DNA of 64,000 nt from DASWED01 sp036394995 (GCA_036394995.1 DASWED010000114.1:62001-126000); one strand, 5' to 3'. Positions 15,633 to 24,034 are shown, numbered from the stretch's first letter. A program made the numbers and translations. The notes: generated from the letters alone by a model not told the origin.

Positions 15633-16652
15633 TCACGCCAGCCGTTCGGCCAGGAACGCCGTCCCCTTCGGATATCGGTACTCGATCGACATGTGCGTGG
15701 CGTCGAACAGCTCGAAGAACGACTCCACCCCCAGCCGGTCGAGCTCCCGCTTCACCGCCTGGGCCCCGAGGTCCAGGTACCATTCGTCCCGCTTGCCGGC
15801 GTCGATGTAGACCGCGCGGAGGGACCGGGCTGCGTCGGCCCGAGCCGGGATCATCCGGACCGGATCCCACTCCAGCCACCGCTCCCACACCTCCGGGATC
15901 AGCTCGCTCGTCTCGGGGTCGTAGGGGAGCCGCACCGTGCCGTCCGGGTCCGTCGAGTAGCAGGCGGCCATGCAGTAGTCGTTCAGCAGGACGTGGTCGG
16001 CGTCCTTGCTGAACGCGGGGCGCGACCGGAAGTCCTTCCAGAACTCGTCGAACGACCCGTGGTAGTGGTCCCGGAGGTGCCGGACCGACTCCCGGAACGC
16101 CGGGAGGTAGCACGACTCGAACAGGGCGTCGCCGGCGTGCGTGGCCAGCCCCCCGAACAGGTCGGGCCGGAGCAGGGGAGTCACCATCGCGCCGTAGCCG
16201 CCGCTCGACTTCCCCTGAATCCCCCGGTGATCCCTGTCGGCGAGGGTCCGGTACCGCTCGTCCACGAACGGCACGACCTCCTCGCACAGGAACGTGTGGT
16301 AGTTGCCCGTTCCCGGCGAATCCAGGAACTGGCTCCCGCCCAGCGAGGTCCAGCAGTCCACGTACACGACCACGGCCGGCTGGCACTCACCGGCGGCCAT
16401 GGCCCGGTCCAGCAGCTCCGGGTAGTTCAGCCGGAACGCCGAGCGGTTGCGCCACATGTCGAGCTGTCCGGTCAGGCCCTGGATCGCGTAGATCGAGGGG
16501 TACCGGCGGCCGGGGTCGTCGTCGTAGCCGGGCGGCGTGTACACCCACAGCGGGCGGTCGGCCGGATCGCTCAGGGCGTTGCCCTCCAGCGAACGGCCGT
16601 GGACGGTGTGCTCGTCGATCCGCCCGGCGAAATCGATGCTCCACGGTTCCAT
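15633..16652 (-). CDS. Esterase of the alpha/beta-hydrolase (esterase D/tributyrin) type
   Basis: 339 residues. A beta-strand-rich start with PLWVYTPPGYDDDPGRRYPS and IYAIQGLTG resembles the bacterial enterochelin-esterase/esterase D fold. The nucleophile elbow is GKSSG (Ser149, GxSxG), and FDATHMS near residue 320 provides the catalytic histidine. It probably hydrolyses an acyl or carbohydrate ester; no signal peptide is present, so it is cytoplasmic. ATG 16652 has an AAGGAG ribosome site. It converges on the anti-sigma gene with seven bases between the stops. Confidence 0.8.
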   Translation of the reverse strand: MEPWSIDFAGRIDEHTVHGRSLEGNALSDPADRPLWVYTPPGYDDDPGRRYPSIYAIQGLTGQLDMWRNRSAFRLNYPELLDRAMAAGECQPAVVVYVDCWTSLGGSQFLDSPGTGNYHTFLCEEVVPFVDERYRTLADRDHRGIQGKSSGGYGAMVTPLLRPDLFGGLATHAGDALFESCYLPAFRESVRHLRDHYHGSFDEFWKDFRSRPAFSKDADHVLLNDYCMAACYSTDPDGTVRLPYDPETSELIPEVWERWLEWDPVRMIPARADAARSLRAVYIDAGKRDEWYLDLGAQAVKRELDRLGVESFFELFDATHMSIEYRYPKGTAFLAERLA

Positions 16653-16746
16653 GGCTGCTCCTTCGGTCGAAAGAGGCGGACGCGACGCCCTCGCCGCTCC
16701 GGTCGGGCATCCTACGTGGTCGGCGGTGGCTCGGGCCCGGCTGGAG

Positions 16747-16752
16747 TACCGT
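16747..16752 (+). promoter_or_regulatory. TACCGT -10 box, leaderless message
   Basis: A TANNNT element ends six bases before the ATG at 16759, with no ribosome site between. It predicts a leaderless transcript for the small membrane protein. Confidence 0.4.
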
Positions 16753-16758
16753 GTCGGC

Positions 16759-17145
16759 ATGGAGCCGGTCGCGGCCCTCAGCCCGGCAGCCATCTCGATC
16801 CTGGTCCTCGCCGCCCTCGCCGGGATCGCGATGATCCGGCTCGGCGTGTCCTCGGAGGCGCCGGGCGTCCGCGAGGGGCGGGCGGGGCCCCGGACACCCC
16901 GCGAGCGGCTACAGGCAGCCATGGGCCGGCGGGGGACGCCGGAGCCCTGGGTCCTCGGCTTGATCGCGCTGCTGATCCTCGGGATCCTCGTCGCGCCCCG
17001 CCTCCTGGGGTTCACGTTCGTGTTCCTCCCGCTGATCCTCATGAACCGCCGCCGCTTTCCGCGGAGGTTCGACGATCGGCGGAGGGCCGATCCCGACGAC
17101 GCGGACGGACCGGGCCACCTGGGCGACCCCGGCGACCCGTCCTGA
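16759..17145 (+). CDS. Small membrane protein of unknown function
   Basis: 128 residues. One N-terminal hydrophobic helix (about 10-28), a charged loop with RERLQAAMGRRG, then a hydrophobic stretch that could form a second helix or hairpin (about 66-93, including LGLIALLILGILVAP), and a basic/acidic tail. I recognise no family. The gene lies between the divergent esterase and the nucleotidyltransferase gene, 50 bases before the latter. Confidence 0.6.
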   Translation: MEPVAALSPAAISILVLAALAGIAMIRLGVSSEAPGVREGRAGPRTPRERLQAAMGRRGTPEPWVLGLIALLILGILVAPRLLGFTFVFLPLILMNRRRFPRRFDDRRRADPDDADGPGHLGDPGDPS

Positions 17146-17183
17146 CGGCTCCCGCCCGGCTCGGCCGTCCCCACCCGCGTGGC

Positions 17184-17189
17184 TATGAT
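17184..17189 (+). promoter_or_regulatory. TATGAT -10 box, leaderless nucleotidyltransferase message
   Basis: A near-consensus -10 element ends six bases before the ATG at 17196; no ribosome site is present. The transcript should start at or next to the A of the start codon. Confidence 0.5.
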
Positions 17190-17195
17190 CGCTGC

Positions 17196-18545
17196 ATGAC
17201 GATGGTCGCGGAGGTGGTTGGCATCGGCCTCGCCGGGGGCCAGGGGGTCCGGGCTCGCCCGCTGACCCTGAAGGCGCCCGGGTACCTCCGCTCCAAAGCC
17301 GCGATGTCGTTCCTGGGTCGCCGGCTCATCCGGTGGGTCCTGGAGATCCTCACCACCGAGGGGATGAAGGAGTTCTACGTCATCGCCCACGGGAAGGAGA
17401 ATCGCTACCAGATCAAGGTCATGATCGGATACGGCGAGGAGCTCGGAGTGGACGTCCAGTACTCGCCGGTGAAGTTCGACGCGCTGTCCACGGGCAGTGC
17501 CGATTCCACGCTTCGAATGCTCGAGTACTGGGACCTGTCCCGCCCCGCGCTCGTGTTCCCGACGGACTCCGTGATCGACTTCGACCTCGAGCCGATGTAC
17601 GAGGCCCACATGGATCGCGGGGCCGCCGTGACCATCGCCGCGATGACCCGGGCCCCCTCCGAGGTGGCCGAGAAATACGGCCTGATGCTGACCAATCCCG
17701 ACGGGAAGATCCTGGAGTTCGTGGAGAAGCCCACCCTCGCGGAGCTCCGCGAGCACTTCGCCGTGCACGACGCCGAGGAGTTCGACCGCATGCCCCTGCT
17801 CACCAACGCCGGGTTCTATCTGGTGGATTCGGCGGTGCTGCGGGAGGTTGCCGGCGATCCCGAGATCGCGTCGATGCGTCGAACCCGCCTCGATTTCGGC
17901 AAGGACATCCTCCCGTGGCTGGTGGCCCGGGGGCATCCGGTGTACGCGCACACCGTCCGGCGGATCGGGGATCTGGGCAACGTCGAGGATTACGTGGACA
18001 CGATGGTGGACGCCCTGCACGGGAACTTCGAGTCGATCCGGCGCCTCCTTCCCCCGCCGTTCGACCCCGACCGCCACGTGTGGATCGCGCCCGAATCACT
18101 GTCCATGCGCGATGCCCTGACCGGCAAGACGCTCTCGGAGAAGCTGGCCGAGGGCCTGGTGACGATCGGTCCGTCGGTGCGGATCGGCCGGTTCTGCGAG
18201 ATCGGCCCGGGGGTGGTGATCCAGGAGTCGAACCTGGACGACGACGTCGAGGTCCGCGAGGGCGCGTACCTGTCCCGGACCCAGGTCCGCGACGGCGCGA
18301 TCGTGGGGCCGGGGGCCCGGCTGCGCAACGTGGTGGTGGGGTCGATGTCAGAGATCCGCTCCCACCAGGCCAATCCCACCGTGGTGGAGGACTACGTGGC
18401 GCTGGGGGACGAGGTGCTGGTGTACGCGGGTGTTCACCTGGCGGGGGACATCTCGGTGTACCCGCGCCTGAAGATCCCGAGCGGGATCCGGGTGCCGAAG
18501 GGGACCGAGCTGACCGGCCCCGCCGACGTCCTGAAGTACTTGTGA
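17196..18545 (+). CDS. Sugar-1-phosphate nucleotidyltransferase with left-handed helix tail
   Basis: 449 residues. The N-terminal Rossmann-like domain has the nucleotide-binding loop GLAGGQGVRARPLTLKAPG (about 10-28), PTDSVIDFDLEPM for the metal site, and EFVEKPT. The C-terminal part (about 310-440) is a hexapeptide-repeat left-handed beta helix (IGPSVRIGRFCEIGPGVVIQ). This is the GlgC/GlmU-like layout: the enzyme would make an NDP-sugar from a sugar 1-phosphate and NTP. The loop is atypical (the conserved lysine is followed by APGYLRSKAA) so the sugar and nucleotide cannot be told. A debranching-type enzyme lies 6 kb on, but the glycogen link is only a suggestion. Confidence 0.8.
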   Translation: MTMVAEVVGIGLAGGQGVRARPLTLKAPGYLRSKAAMSFLGRRLIRWVLEILTTEGMKEFYVIAHGKENRYQIKVMIGYGEELGVDVQYSPVKFDALSTGSADSTLRMLEYWDLSRPALVFPTDSVIDFDLEPMYEAHMDRGAAVTIAAMTRAPSEVAEKYGLMLTNPDGKILEFVEKPTLAELREHFAVHDAEEFDRMPLLTNAGFYLVDSAVLREVAGDPEIASMRRTRLDFGKDILPWLVARGHPVYAHTVRRIGDLGNVEDYVDTMVDALHGNFESIRRLLPPPFDPDRHVWIAPESLSMRDALTGKTLSEKLAEGLVTIGPSVRIGRFCEIGPGVVIQESNLDDDVEVREGAYLSRTQVRDGAIVGPGARLRNVVVGSMSEIRSHQANPTVVEDYVALGDEVLVYAGVHLAGDISVYPRLKIPSGIRVPKGTELTGPADVLKYL

Positions 18546-18585
18546 GTTGCCGCCGGGCGTCCCGGGCTGGTCGACTGGCGTGGTC

Positions 18586-19587
18586 ATGAGGTTCGGGCTG
18601 GCGCTGCCCCATTACGACTTCTCGTTCCCCAACGGCAAGGGGGTGTCGTTCGAACGTCTCCGCGACGCGGCAGTGCGGGCGGAGGACCTCGGGTTCGACT
18701 CCGGGTGGGTGAGCGACCACTTCTTCCTGTCGCTGGCCCGGTACGGCGGGGGCGACGAGCCGCTTGGGTCGCTCGAACCGATGACCACGCTGGCGGCGCT
18801 GGCCCCGGCCACATCCCGCATGCGGCTGGGCACGCTCGTCCTGGGGCCGTTCCGGCATCCCGGGCTCCTGGCGAAGATGGCCACGGTGGTCGACCTCGTG
18901 TCGGACGGGCGGCTGGACCTCGGGATCGGCGCCGGGTGGTACGAGGACGAGTTCCGGGCTTTCGGCTACGAGTTCACGCCGGTCAAGGAGCGGTTCGAGC
19001 TGCTCGGGGAGACACTCGAGGTGCTGGGGTTGCTGTTCGCGGAGGGCCCGGCCTCGTTCGAGGGCAGGCACCTCCGGCTGGACGGGGCATTCAACCACCC
19101 GCCGCCCGTGCAGCAGCCGGTCCCGGTGTGGCTGGGGAGCAAGGGTGGCCCCCGGTCGCTCCGCCTGGCGGCCCGCCACTGCGCCGGCTGGAACACGGTG
19201 TGGCGGTGGACGCCGGAGGACTACGCGGGACGCGCGGCCGAGGCCCGCCGGATCTGCGCGGAGGAGGGGCGCGATCCCTCCACTCTGCGGCTCTCCGTGG
19301 GGCTGTTCACGCTGATCGGGCGGGACGGTGAGGACCTGGAGCGCCGGTACGAGGCCCTCCTCCGGTGGTCGCCTGGGGGATTCCTGGAGGGCGTACCGCT
19401 CCGCGAGTTCGCGAAGGGTGCCCTGGTGGGAACGGTGGAGGAGGCGCTGGGAGTGGTCCGAAGGTTCGCGGAGCTCGGGGTCGAGGAGCTCATCCTGTCG
19501 CCGGCCTCGCTCCCGTTCGCCGTGGCCGACTGGAGCGAGGTGGAGCTGCTGGCCGGGGAGCTCCTCCCGGCGGGCCGGGAGTTGTGA
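18586..19587 (+). CDS. LLM-class (F420-dependent type) flavin oxidoreductase
   Basis: 333 residues, a luciferase-like TIM barrel: MRFGLALPHYDFSF at the start, AEDLGFDSGWVSDHFF, SRMRLGTLVLGPFRHP (the usual cis-peptide region), DLVSDGRLDLGIGAGWYEDEF and PVPVWLGSKGGPRSLRLAA. Actinobacterial members of this class mostly use coenzyme F420 rather than FMN. The substrate is unknown. ATG 18586 matches the family start; the longer upstream frame does not. Its stop overlaps the GTG of a small winged-helix gene. Confidence 0.85.
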   Translation: MRFGLALPHYDFSFPNGKGVSFERLRDAAVRAEDLGFDSGWVSDHFFLSLARYGGGDEPLGSLEPMTTLAALAPATSRMRLGTLVLGPFRHPGLLAKMATVVDLVSDGRLDLGIGAGWYEDEFRAFGYEFTPVKERFELLGETLEVLGLLFAEGPASFEGRHLRLDGAFNHPPPVQQPVPVWLGSKGGPRSLRLAARHCAGWNTVWRWTPEDYAGRAAEARRICAEEGRDPSTLRLSVGLFTLIGRDGEDLERRYEALLRWSPGGFLEGVPLREFAKGALVGTVEEALGVVRRFAELGVEELILSPASLPFAVADWSEVELLAGELLPAGREL

Positions 19588-19838
19588 GCGAGCCGCGGCC
19601 CCTGGAGCCGCTGGAAGCGGCGATCGCCGTGCTCCGGGAGGAGGGGCGGGCGCTGCACTGGACGGCCATCCAGGATCTGGCGCTGAAGCGGGGCTACCTC
19701 GACCCGTTCACCCAGCGCGACATCCGCAAGCGGCTGGTCGCGGCGATGTCGGCGGCGGCCCGGGAGGGGACGCTGGTCCGCGAATCCACCGGTGTGTACG
19801 GACTGCCTCCGGGGTCGGTCCCCGGAGAGGCCGGGTGA
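19584..19838 (+). CDS. Small winged-helix (HARE-HTH-like) protein
   Basis: 84 residues, starting at a GTG that overlaps the stop of the LLM gene (GTGA). The core, PLEAAIAVLREEG, LHWTAIQDLALKRGYLD, and a final wing with LVRESTGVYGL, matches the HARE-HTH pattern known from RNA polymerase delta subunit, restriction endonucleases and Asx-like proteins, which links DNA modification or chromatin proteins to a small DNA/protein-binding module. Here it stands alone. A DNA-binding or adaptor role is inferred only from the fold. Confidence 0.65.
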   Translation: MSEPRPLEPLEAAIAVLREEGRALHWTAIQDLALKRGYLDPFTQRDIRKRLVAAMSAAAREGTLVRESTGVYGLPPGSVPGEAG

Positions 19839-19875
19839 CCGACGGGGTGTTCGAGGGGAAGGATCCCTTTCGGCT

Positions 19876-19898
19876 CCCGGGCGGCGGGCGCGCCCGGG
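19876..19898. terminator. GC-rich hairpin between convergent genes
   Basis: CCCGGGCG and CGCCCGGG pair perfectly (8 bp) around a 7-base loop in the 76-base gap between the convergent winged-helix and AT-hook genes. It could end transcription from both sides, but no U-run follows on either strand. Confidence 0.35.
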
Positions 19899-19914
19899 GC
19901 GGACGATGCGGTCC

Positions 19915-20229
19915 TCAGCTGGAGGACGACTCCGATGCGGCAGGTGCGGCGGCCGTCTCGGTCTTGCGGGGGCGGCCCCGGCGACGCGGTGGGCCGCCGG
20001 TGGCGGCGCTCTTCGGCGGACGCCCACGCCGCTTCGGGGCGGCCGGCACATCCGCCGTTACGACGGCACGACGGCGTCCCGGACGCGGCTTGCGCGCCCC
20101 CGCCGTCATCTCGTCGATGTGCGTCTGACAGAGGTCTTTGGCCCAGTTTTGACGACCCACCTTGATGGTCACCGTCTGGACCGCGGGCCTCCCGCAGACA
20201 TCGCAAACCAGAATGGTTCGCTCACCCAT
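19915..20229 (-). CDS. Zinc-finger protein with two AT-hooks, putative nucleoid protein
   Basis: 104 residues. The N-terminal half has a CxxC...CxxH set (Cys9, Cys12, Cys34, His37; VCDVCG and LCQTHID), a small treble-clef-like zinc finger. The rest is basic and disordered with two AT-hook motifs, KRRGRPPK (about 66-73) and RRRGRPRK (about 82-89), and a Ser/Ala-rich acidic end. AT-hooks bind the minor groove of AT-rich DNA; a role like that of Lsr2 in silencing or compaction is plausible but unproven. ATG 20229 has GGAG seven bases upstream; a GTG six bases earlier is in frame. It has its own promoter downstream of glpX. Confidence 0.75.
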   Translation of the reverse strand: MGERTILVCDVCGRPAVQTVTIKVGRQNWAKDLCQTHIDEMTAGARKPRPGRRRAVVTADVPAAPKRRGRPPKSAATGGPPRRRGRPRKTETAAAPAASESSSS

Positions 20230-20255
20230 GTGCACACTCCTTTCCGTCCGCGAGC

Positions 20256-20285
20256 AGCCTACCGAAATTGTGGGAGATGTTCCAA
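20256..20285 (-). promoter_or_regulatory. Promoter of the AT-hook gene (TTGGAA-N18-TAGGCT)
   Basis: Read on the minus strand, TTGGAA (20285-20280) and TAGGCT (20261-20256) are separated by 18 bases. The -10 box lies 26 bases before the ATG and leaves room for the GGAG site. It overlaps no coding sequence, so the small gene can be expressed apart from glpX. Confidence 0.5.
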
Positions 20286-20290
20286 TCGGC

Positions 20291-21289
20291 TCAGCCGCGT
20301 GCGGGGCGATATGCGGCGCCGGTGAAGCGCTCCAACTTCTCCCAATCGTGGAGCGCTTCGATCATCCGTACGGTGCCGGACCTGGCTCGCATCACCATCG
20401 AATAGGTCGATGCCCCGCCGGCGTGATACGACACCCCGCGTAGGAGCGACCCGTTCGTGATCCCGGTCGCGGCGAAGAACACGTCCTGGCCCGCCACCAG
20501 ATCGTCGGTGGTGAGGACCCGTTCGATGTCGTAGCCGCTGTCGATGAGGGCCTGTCGTTCGTCGTCGTTTCTCGGATAGAGCCGGCCCTGGATCGCGCCG
20601 TCGAGGCACTTCAGGGCCGCGGCGGCCACCACCCCTTCCGGTGTGCCGCCGATGCCCATCAGCATGTCCACTCCGGAACCGGGTCGCGCCGCCGCGATGG
20701 CCGGCGCCACGTCGCCGTCGGTGATCAGGAACACGCGGGCCCCGGTCTCGCGGACCTCCGCGATCATCTGCTGGTGGCGGTCCCGGTCGAGGATCACCAC
20801 GCCGATGTCCTCCGGGCTCAAACCCTTGGCCTTGGCCACCCGGCGGACGTTCTCCCCGGGAGGCGCGGTGATGTCGAGCGCGCCGGCGGCGTCCGGGCCG
20901 GCAGCCACCTTCTCCATGTACACCGCGGCGCCGGGGAAGAACATCGACCCCCGTTCCGCCAGGGCCACCACCGAGAGCGCGTTCGGCTGGCCCACCGCGG
21001 TCAGCCGTGTGCCGTCGATGGGGTCCACGGCCACGTCCACCTGGGGACCGGTGCCGTTGCCGACGGCCTCGCCGTTGAAGAGCATCGGGGCCTCGTCCTT
21101 CTCGCCCTCCCCGATCACGATCACGCCGTCCATGGCCACCGAGTCGAGCATGAGGCGCATGGCGTCCACGGCGGCCTGGTCGGCGGCGATCTTGTCCCCC
21201 CGGCCCACCCACCGCCCGCCCGCCAGCGCGGCGGCCTCCGTGACCCGGACGAGCTCCATGGCCAGGTTGCGGTCCGGTCGTTCAGTCAT
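20291..21289 (-). CDS. glpX: Class II fructose-1,6-bisphosphatase
   Basis: 332 residues, the usual GlpX length. Metal and substrate motifs are intact: VIVIGEGEKDEAPML, the DPIDGTRLT motif in VAVDPIDGTRLTAVGQ, and LYPRNDDERQ. The enzyme makes fructose 6-phosphate from fructose 1,6-bisphosphate in gluconeogenesis in the cytoplasm. Actinobacteria commonly rely on this class. ATG 21289 follows a GGAGGTGA ribosome site. It lies 41 bases downstream of gpsA in the same direction, so the pair is probably an operon linking glycerol phosphate and sugar phosphate metabolism. Confidence 0.95.
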   Translation of the reverse strand: MTERPDRNLAMELVRVTEAAALAGGRWVGRGDKIAADQAAVDAMRLMLDSVAMDGVIVIGEGEKDEAPMLFNGEAVGNGTGPQVDVAVDPIDGTRLTAVGQPNALSVVALAERGSMFFPGAAVYMEKVAAGPDAAGALDITAPPGENVRRVAKAKGLSPEDIGVVILDRDRHQQMIAEVRETGARVFLITDGDVAPAIAAARPGSGVDMLMGIGGTPEGVVAAAALKCLDGAIQGRLYPRNDDERQALIDSGYDIERVLTTDDLVAGQDVFFAATGITNGSLLRGVSYHAGGASTYSMVMRARSGTVRMIEALHDWEKLERFTGAAYRPARG

Positions 21290-21330
21290 CGTTCACCTCC
21301 ACGCTTCGGGTCCGCGCCCCACGCGGACGG

Positions 21331-22323
21331 CTACACCAGGGCGTCGAGCACGGCGAGGGGCTCTCCCCCCTCGAACAGCACGCGGTACACGCTGGAGTGG
21401 TACGGCATGTCGAGGCCGAGCTCCCGGGCCAGACGGTGGACGTCGCGCGCGGCGGAGACGCCCTCCACGGTCATCCCCCTGCCCTCGAGCTGGCGGAGGG
21501 CCGCCGTGGGGTCGTCCCCTTCGCCGACGAGCTCACCGTACAGCCGGTTCCGGCCTCCTTCCGAGGTCACCAGGATGTCGCCGGCCCCGGCCAGCCCCAT
21601 GGCCGTCTCCGCCCGCCCCCCCATGGCCTCGACCAGCGCCCGAAGCTCCTTCACGGCCTTCGTGAACAGTGCGGCCTTGGCGTTCCGGTACTGCTCGTCG
21701 GAGAACTTCCCCAGGCCGTCCAGCAGGCCGATCCCCATGGCGGCGACGTTCTTGGCCATCGAACAGATCTCCACGCCCACCACGTCGTCGGTGAACTCGA
21801 GCTGGTACGAGTAGTTCGACAGCGGCGCGCCGGCGGTGCGGGCGTCGTCGATCCCGGCCGACGCCCAGATGGCCGCGGAGGGCGCACCCCCGGCCAGCTC
21901 GGAGGCCAGGCAGGGGCCCCCGACGCTCACGGTGGCCGCCCCGGGGAGCTCCTCGGCCAGGACCTCGGACACGCGCTGGCCGGTCTCGGTCTCCATGCCC
22001 TTTGCCACCGAGACGACGAACCGCGCCTCGCCGACCACGTCATGGATCATCCGGGCGAGCGAGCGAGCGGTGTCCGAGGTGGACGCCATGATGACCGTCT
22101 CGACCCCCTTCGCGGCCTGTTCGAGCTCGTCCGGCGCGTGGACGGGCAGCGAATCCGGGAGGTGCTCCGAGAGGGCCGGGTGCTTCCGGAACGCGATCAG
22201 GGCCTGGAGTGCCCGTTCGTCATGCGGGTTGGCCCACAGCGCGGAGTCCAGCCCGGCCCGGGCGCAATGCATCGCGATGGCGGTGCCCATGGCTCCTGCG
22301 CCGAACACGGTCACGCGGGCCAC
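21331..22323 (-). CDS. gpsA: NAD(P)-dependent glycerol-3-phosphate dehydrogenase
   Basis: 330 residues. The N-terminal Rossmann motif GAGAMGTAIA (about 8-17), SVAKGME, SVGGPCLASELAGG, the catalytic-lysine segment EICSMAKNVAAMGIG and GLAGAGDILVT near 240 are all family signatures. It reduces dihydroxyacetone phosphate to sn-glycerol 3-phosphate for phospholipid synthesis. The start is GTG 22323 with GGAG a few bases upstream. It is the first gene of a probable gpsA-glpX operon and is divergent from the EamA transporter. Confidence 0.9.
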   Translation of the reverse strand: MARVTVFGAGAMGTAIAMHCARAGLDSALWANPHDERALQALIAFRKHPALSEHLPDSLPVHAPDELEQAAKGVETVIMASTSDTARSLARMIHDVVGEARFVVSVAKGMETETGQRVSEVLAEELPGAATVSVGGPCLASELAGGAPSAAIWASAGIDDARTAGAPLSNYSYQLEFTDDVVGVEICSMAKNVAAMGIGLLDGLGKFSDEQYRNAKAALFTKAVKELRALVEAMGGRAETAMGLAGAGDILVTSEGGRNRLYGELVGEGDDPTAALRQLEGRGMTVEGVSAARDVHRLARELGLDMPYHSSVYRVLFEGGEPLAVLDALV

Positions 22324-22379
22324 GGGAGGCTCCGTGGGTTCGGTGTGGTCCCCTCGCGGGTGGTCATGCCGAGCCTCAC

Positions 22380-22385
22380 GATAAT
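22380..22385 (+). promoter_or_regulatory. GATAAT -10 box before the EamA gene
   Basis: The box ends six bases before ATG 22392 and no ribosome site is present, which suggests a leaderless transcript. It differs from the TANNNT form by one base. Confidence 0.35.
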
Positions 22386-22391
22386 TGGCCC

Positions 22392-23330
22392 ATGTCCTCT
22401 CGACATCCCCTGACGGCCCCTCCCGCGCGGGCCCTTCCGGCCTCGTTCGACATGCCGCTGCTGGTCCTCGGGGTGACGGCGGTGTCGTTCTCGGCCATCC
22501 TGATCCGGGAGGCGCACGCGCCGTCGCTCACGATCGCGCTGTACCGCAACGCGTTCGCCGCCGCGCTCCTCCTGCCGATCGCGCTGGTTCGCCACCGGGC
22601 CGAGCTCCGGGCGCTGACCCGCCGGCAGGTGTCGCTGGCCGTGGTGTCCGGGGCCATATTGGCGCTGCACTTCGGGACGTGGATCCCGTCGCTCTCGTAT
22701 ACGACGGTGGCCGCGAGCGTGGTGCTGGTGACGACGCAGCCGGTGTGGACCGCGCTGGGCGGCCGGGTCCTGTACGGCGAACGGCTCCGCCCCCGGACGT
22801 TCGCGGGGATCGCGGTTGCGATTGCCGGAGCGGCGGTGATCACCGGCGGCGACCTCGCGGTGAGCGGCCGGGCGGCGTGGGGGGACTTCCTGGCGCTGTT
22901 CGGTGCCGTGGCGGCGGCCGCCTACTTCATGATCGGCCGGAACCTCCGCCAGCAGCTCTCGCTGGTCCCGTACGTGACGATCGTCTACTCCTGCTGCGCG
23001 CTGCTGCTGGCGCCGGTGGTGGTGCTGTCCGGCACGAAAGCGGCGGGATTCCCGGCGAGGACCTGGCTGCTGTTCCTGGCCATGGCCCTGGTGCCGCACA
23101 TCCTGGGCCACACGGTGTTCAACTATCTGCTGCGCTGGCTGGACCCCACGGTCGTAGCCATCGCGATCATGGGCGAACCGGTGGGCGCGACGCTCCTGGC
23201 GCTCGCGTTCTACTCGGAGGTCCCGCCGTGGACGGCGATCGCCGGCGGCTTGCTGACCCTCGCCGGCATCTACGTGGCCATCGCAGCCCAGGGCCGTCGA
23301 CGAACGGTCCCCGAAGCCCCGATCGAATAG
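22392..23330 (+). CDS. EamA/DMT-family drug-metabolite transporter
   Basis: 312 residues with ten predicted membrane helices in two EamA repeats (about 22-147 and 162-300). The repeats end in the usual TQPVWTALGGRVLYGERL and GEPVGATLLALAFYSEVPP sequences, which mark the GEP/E-rich helix of each half. Members export amino acids or small metabolites. The substrate is unknown. Divergent from gpsA; the region downstream is gene-poor. Confidence 0.85.
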   Translation: MSSRHPLTAPPARALPASFDMPLLVLGVTAVSFSAILIREAHAPSLTIALYRNAFAAALLLPIALVRHRAELRALTRRQVSLAVVSGAILALHFGTWIPSLSYTTVAASVVLVTTQPVWTALGGRVLYGERLRPRTFAGIAVAIAGAAVITGGDLAVSGRAAWGDFLALFGAVAAAAYFMIGRNLRQQLSLVPYVTIVYSCCALLLAPVVVLSGTKAAGFPARTWLLFLAMALVPHILGHTVFNYLLRWLDPTVVAIAIMGEPVGATLLALAFYSEVPPWTAIAGGLLTLAGIYVAIAAQGRRRTVPEAPIE

Positions 23331-23340
23331 GGGCCGTAGC

Positions 23341-23529
23341 CAGGATCAAGTCTGGAGGGTCCAGCTGGACCGCACCGGCAGCTTCGTCATCCACCTTCCA
23401 CCGGGCGGGTATCAGGTCATCTGGAAGTCGGGGTACCCGTCCGACGTGCTGCCGCCCATCAGACATGTGGACGTCCAGCCCCACCGAATCGCGACCGCCC
23501 GGATCGTCCTCGACTGGGTGCTTCCGTGA
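23341..23529 (+). pseudogene. Remnant of a carboxypeptidase-regulatory-like domain gene
   Basis: One frame, without a start codon, reads 62 sensible residues before a stop: GSFVIHLPPGGYQVIW, then VDVQPHRIATARIVLDWVLP. The LPPG-Y turn and the closing beta strands are those of a prealbumin-like carboxypeptidase-regulatory domain, which normally ends larger secreted proteins. It begins right behind the EamA gene with no upstream half, so it is probably the truncated 3' end of a lost gene. The remaining bases up to 23635 hold nothing I recognise except the ribosome site of the next gene. Confidence 0.5.
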
Positions 23530-23635
23530 GGGATGTCCGGCCACGTCCTTCGAGGTACGGCCCTGCCCGAGACAGGTCGTCAACGGGGAATCTCTCAGCT
23601 TTGGATCGCGTCGAGCGACCGGAGGGGGATGGATC

Positions 23636-24034
23636 ATGAGCGAGCGCCGGCGTCGGTTCATCGGTTCGTTCCTGTGCGTGCTCCTCGCTGCTTGCACGGG
23701 GCCGTCTTCATCACCGAAACCACCCTCGGGCGGCCTCTCGCGAACCCGAGCCGAACAACTTGCGCTGGTGCAAGCCACGGCGATATCTCAGGGTCCCGTC
23801 TCAATCATCTCGGCGCGTGTGGGACGAGTCCACGAATTCGATCCAGGGTTGGGCCGGGCCATTGCCTCTCAGGGCGACTGGGTGTGGGCGGTCTCTGTTT
23901 CCGGAACGTTCTCGGGGTCCTGCGGCCCACCCGGGAACACCACCTGCACGCCACCGAATCGCTCCGCACTTGTGCTCCTCGACTATCGGACGGGACGCTG
24001 GATCACGACCCGGACGCCCGCATCCATCACGTGA
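23636..24034 (+). CDS. Small predicted lipoprotein
   Basis: 132 residues. A short basic start and hydrophobic core end in the lipobox LAAC (Cys20), then a Ser/Pro linker and a small domain with FSGSCGPPGNTTCTPP, where two cysteines could pair. It should be lipidated by Lgt and face the outside. ATG 23636 is preceded by a G-rich GGAGGGGG site. Its base composition looks less GC-rich than that of neighbouring genes, as does the flanking sequence, which hints at recent arrival. No family is recognised. Confidence 0.65.
   Translation: MSERRRRFIGSFLCVLLAACTGPSSSPKPPSGGLSRTRAEQLALVQATAISQGPVSIISARVGRVHEFDPGLGRAIASQGDWVWAVSVSGTFSGSCGPPGNTTCTPPNRSALVLLDYRTGRWITTRTPASIT

Noticed and set aside
15591..17195. 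Very long plus frame running from the anti-sigma end into the nucleotidyltransferase
   Set aside because: Only the part from ATG 17196 is protein-like; the upstream translation is the reverse of the esterase gene and has no family pattern.
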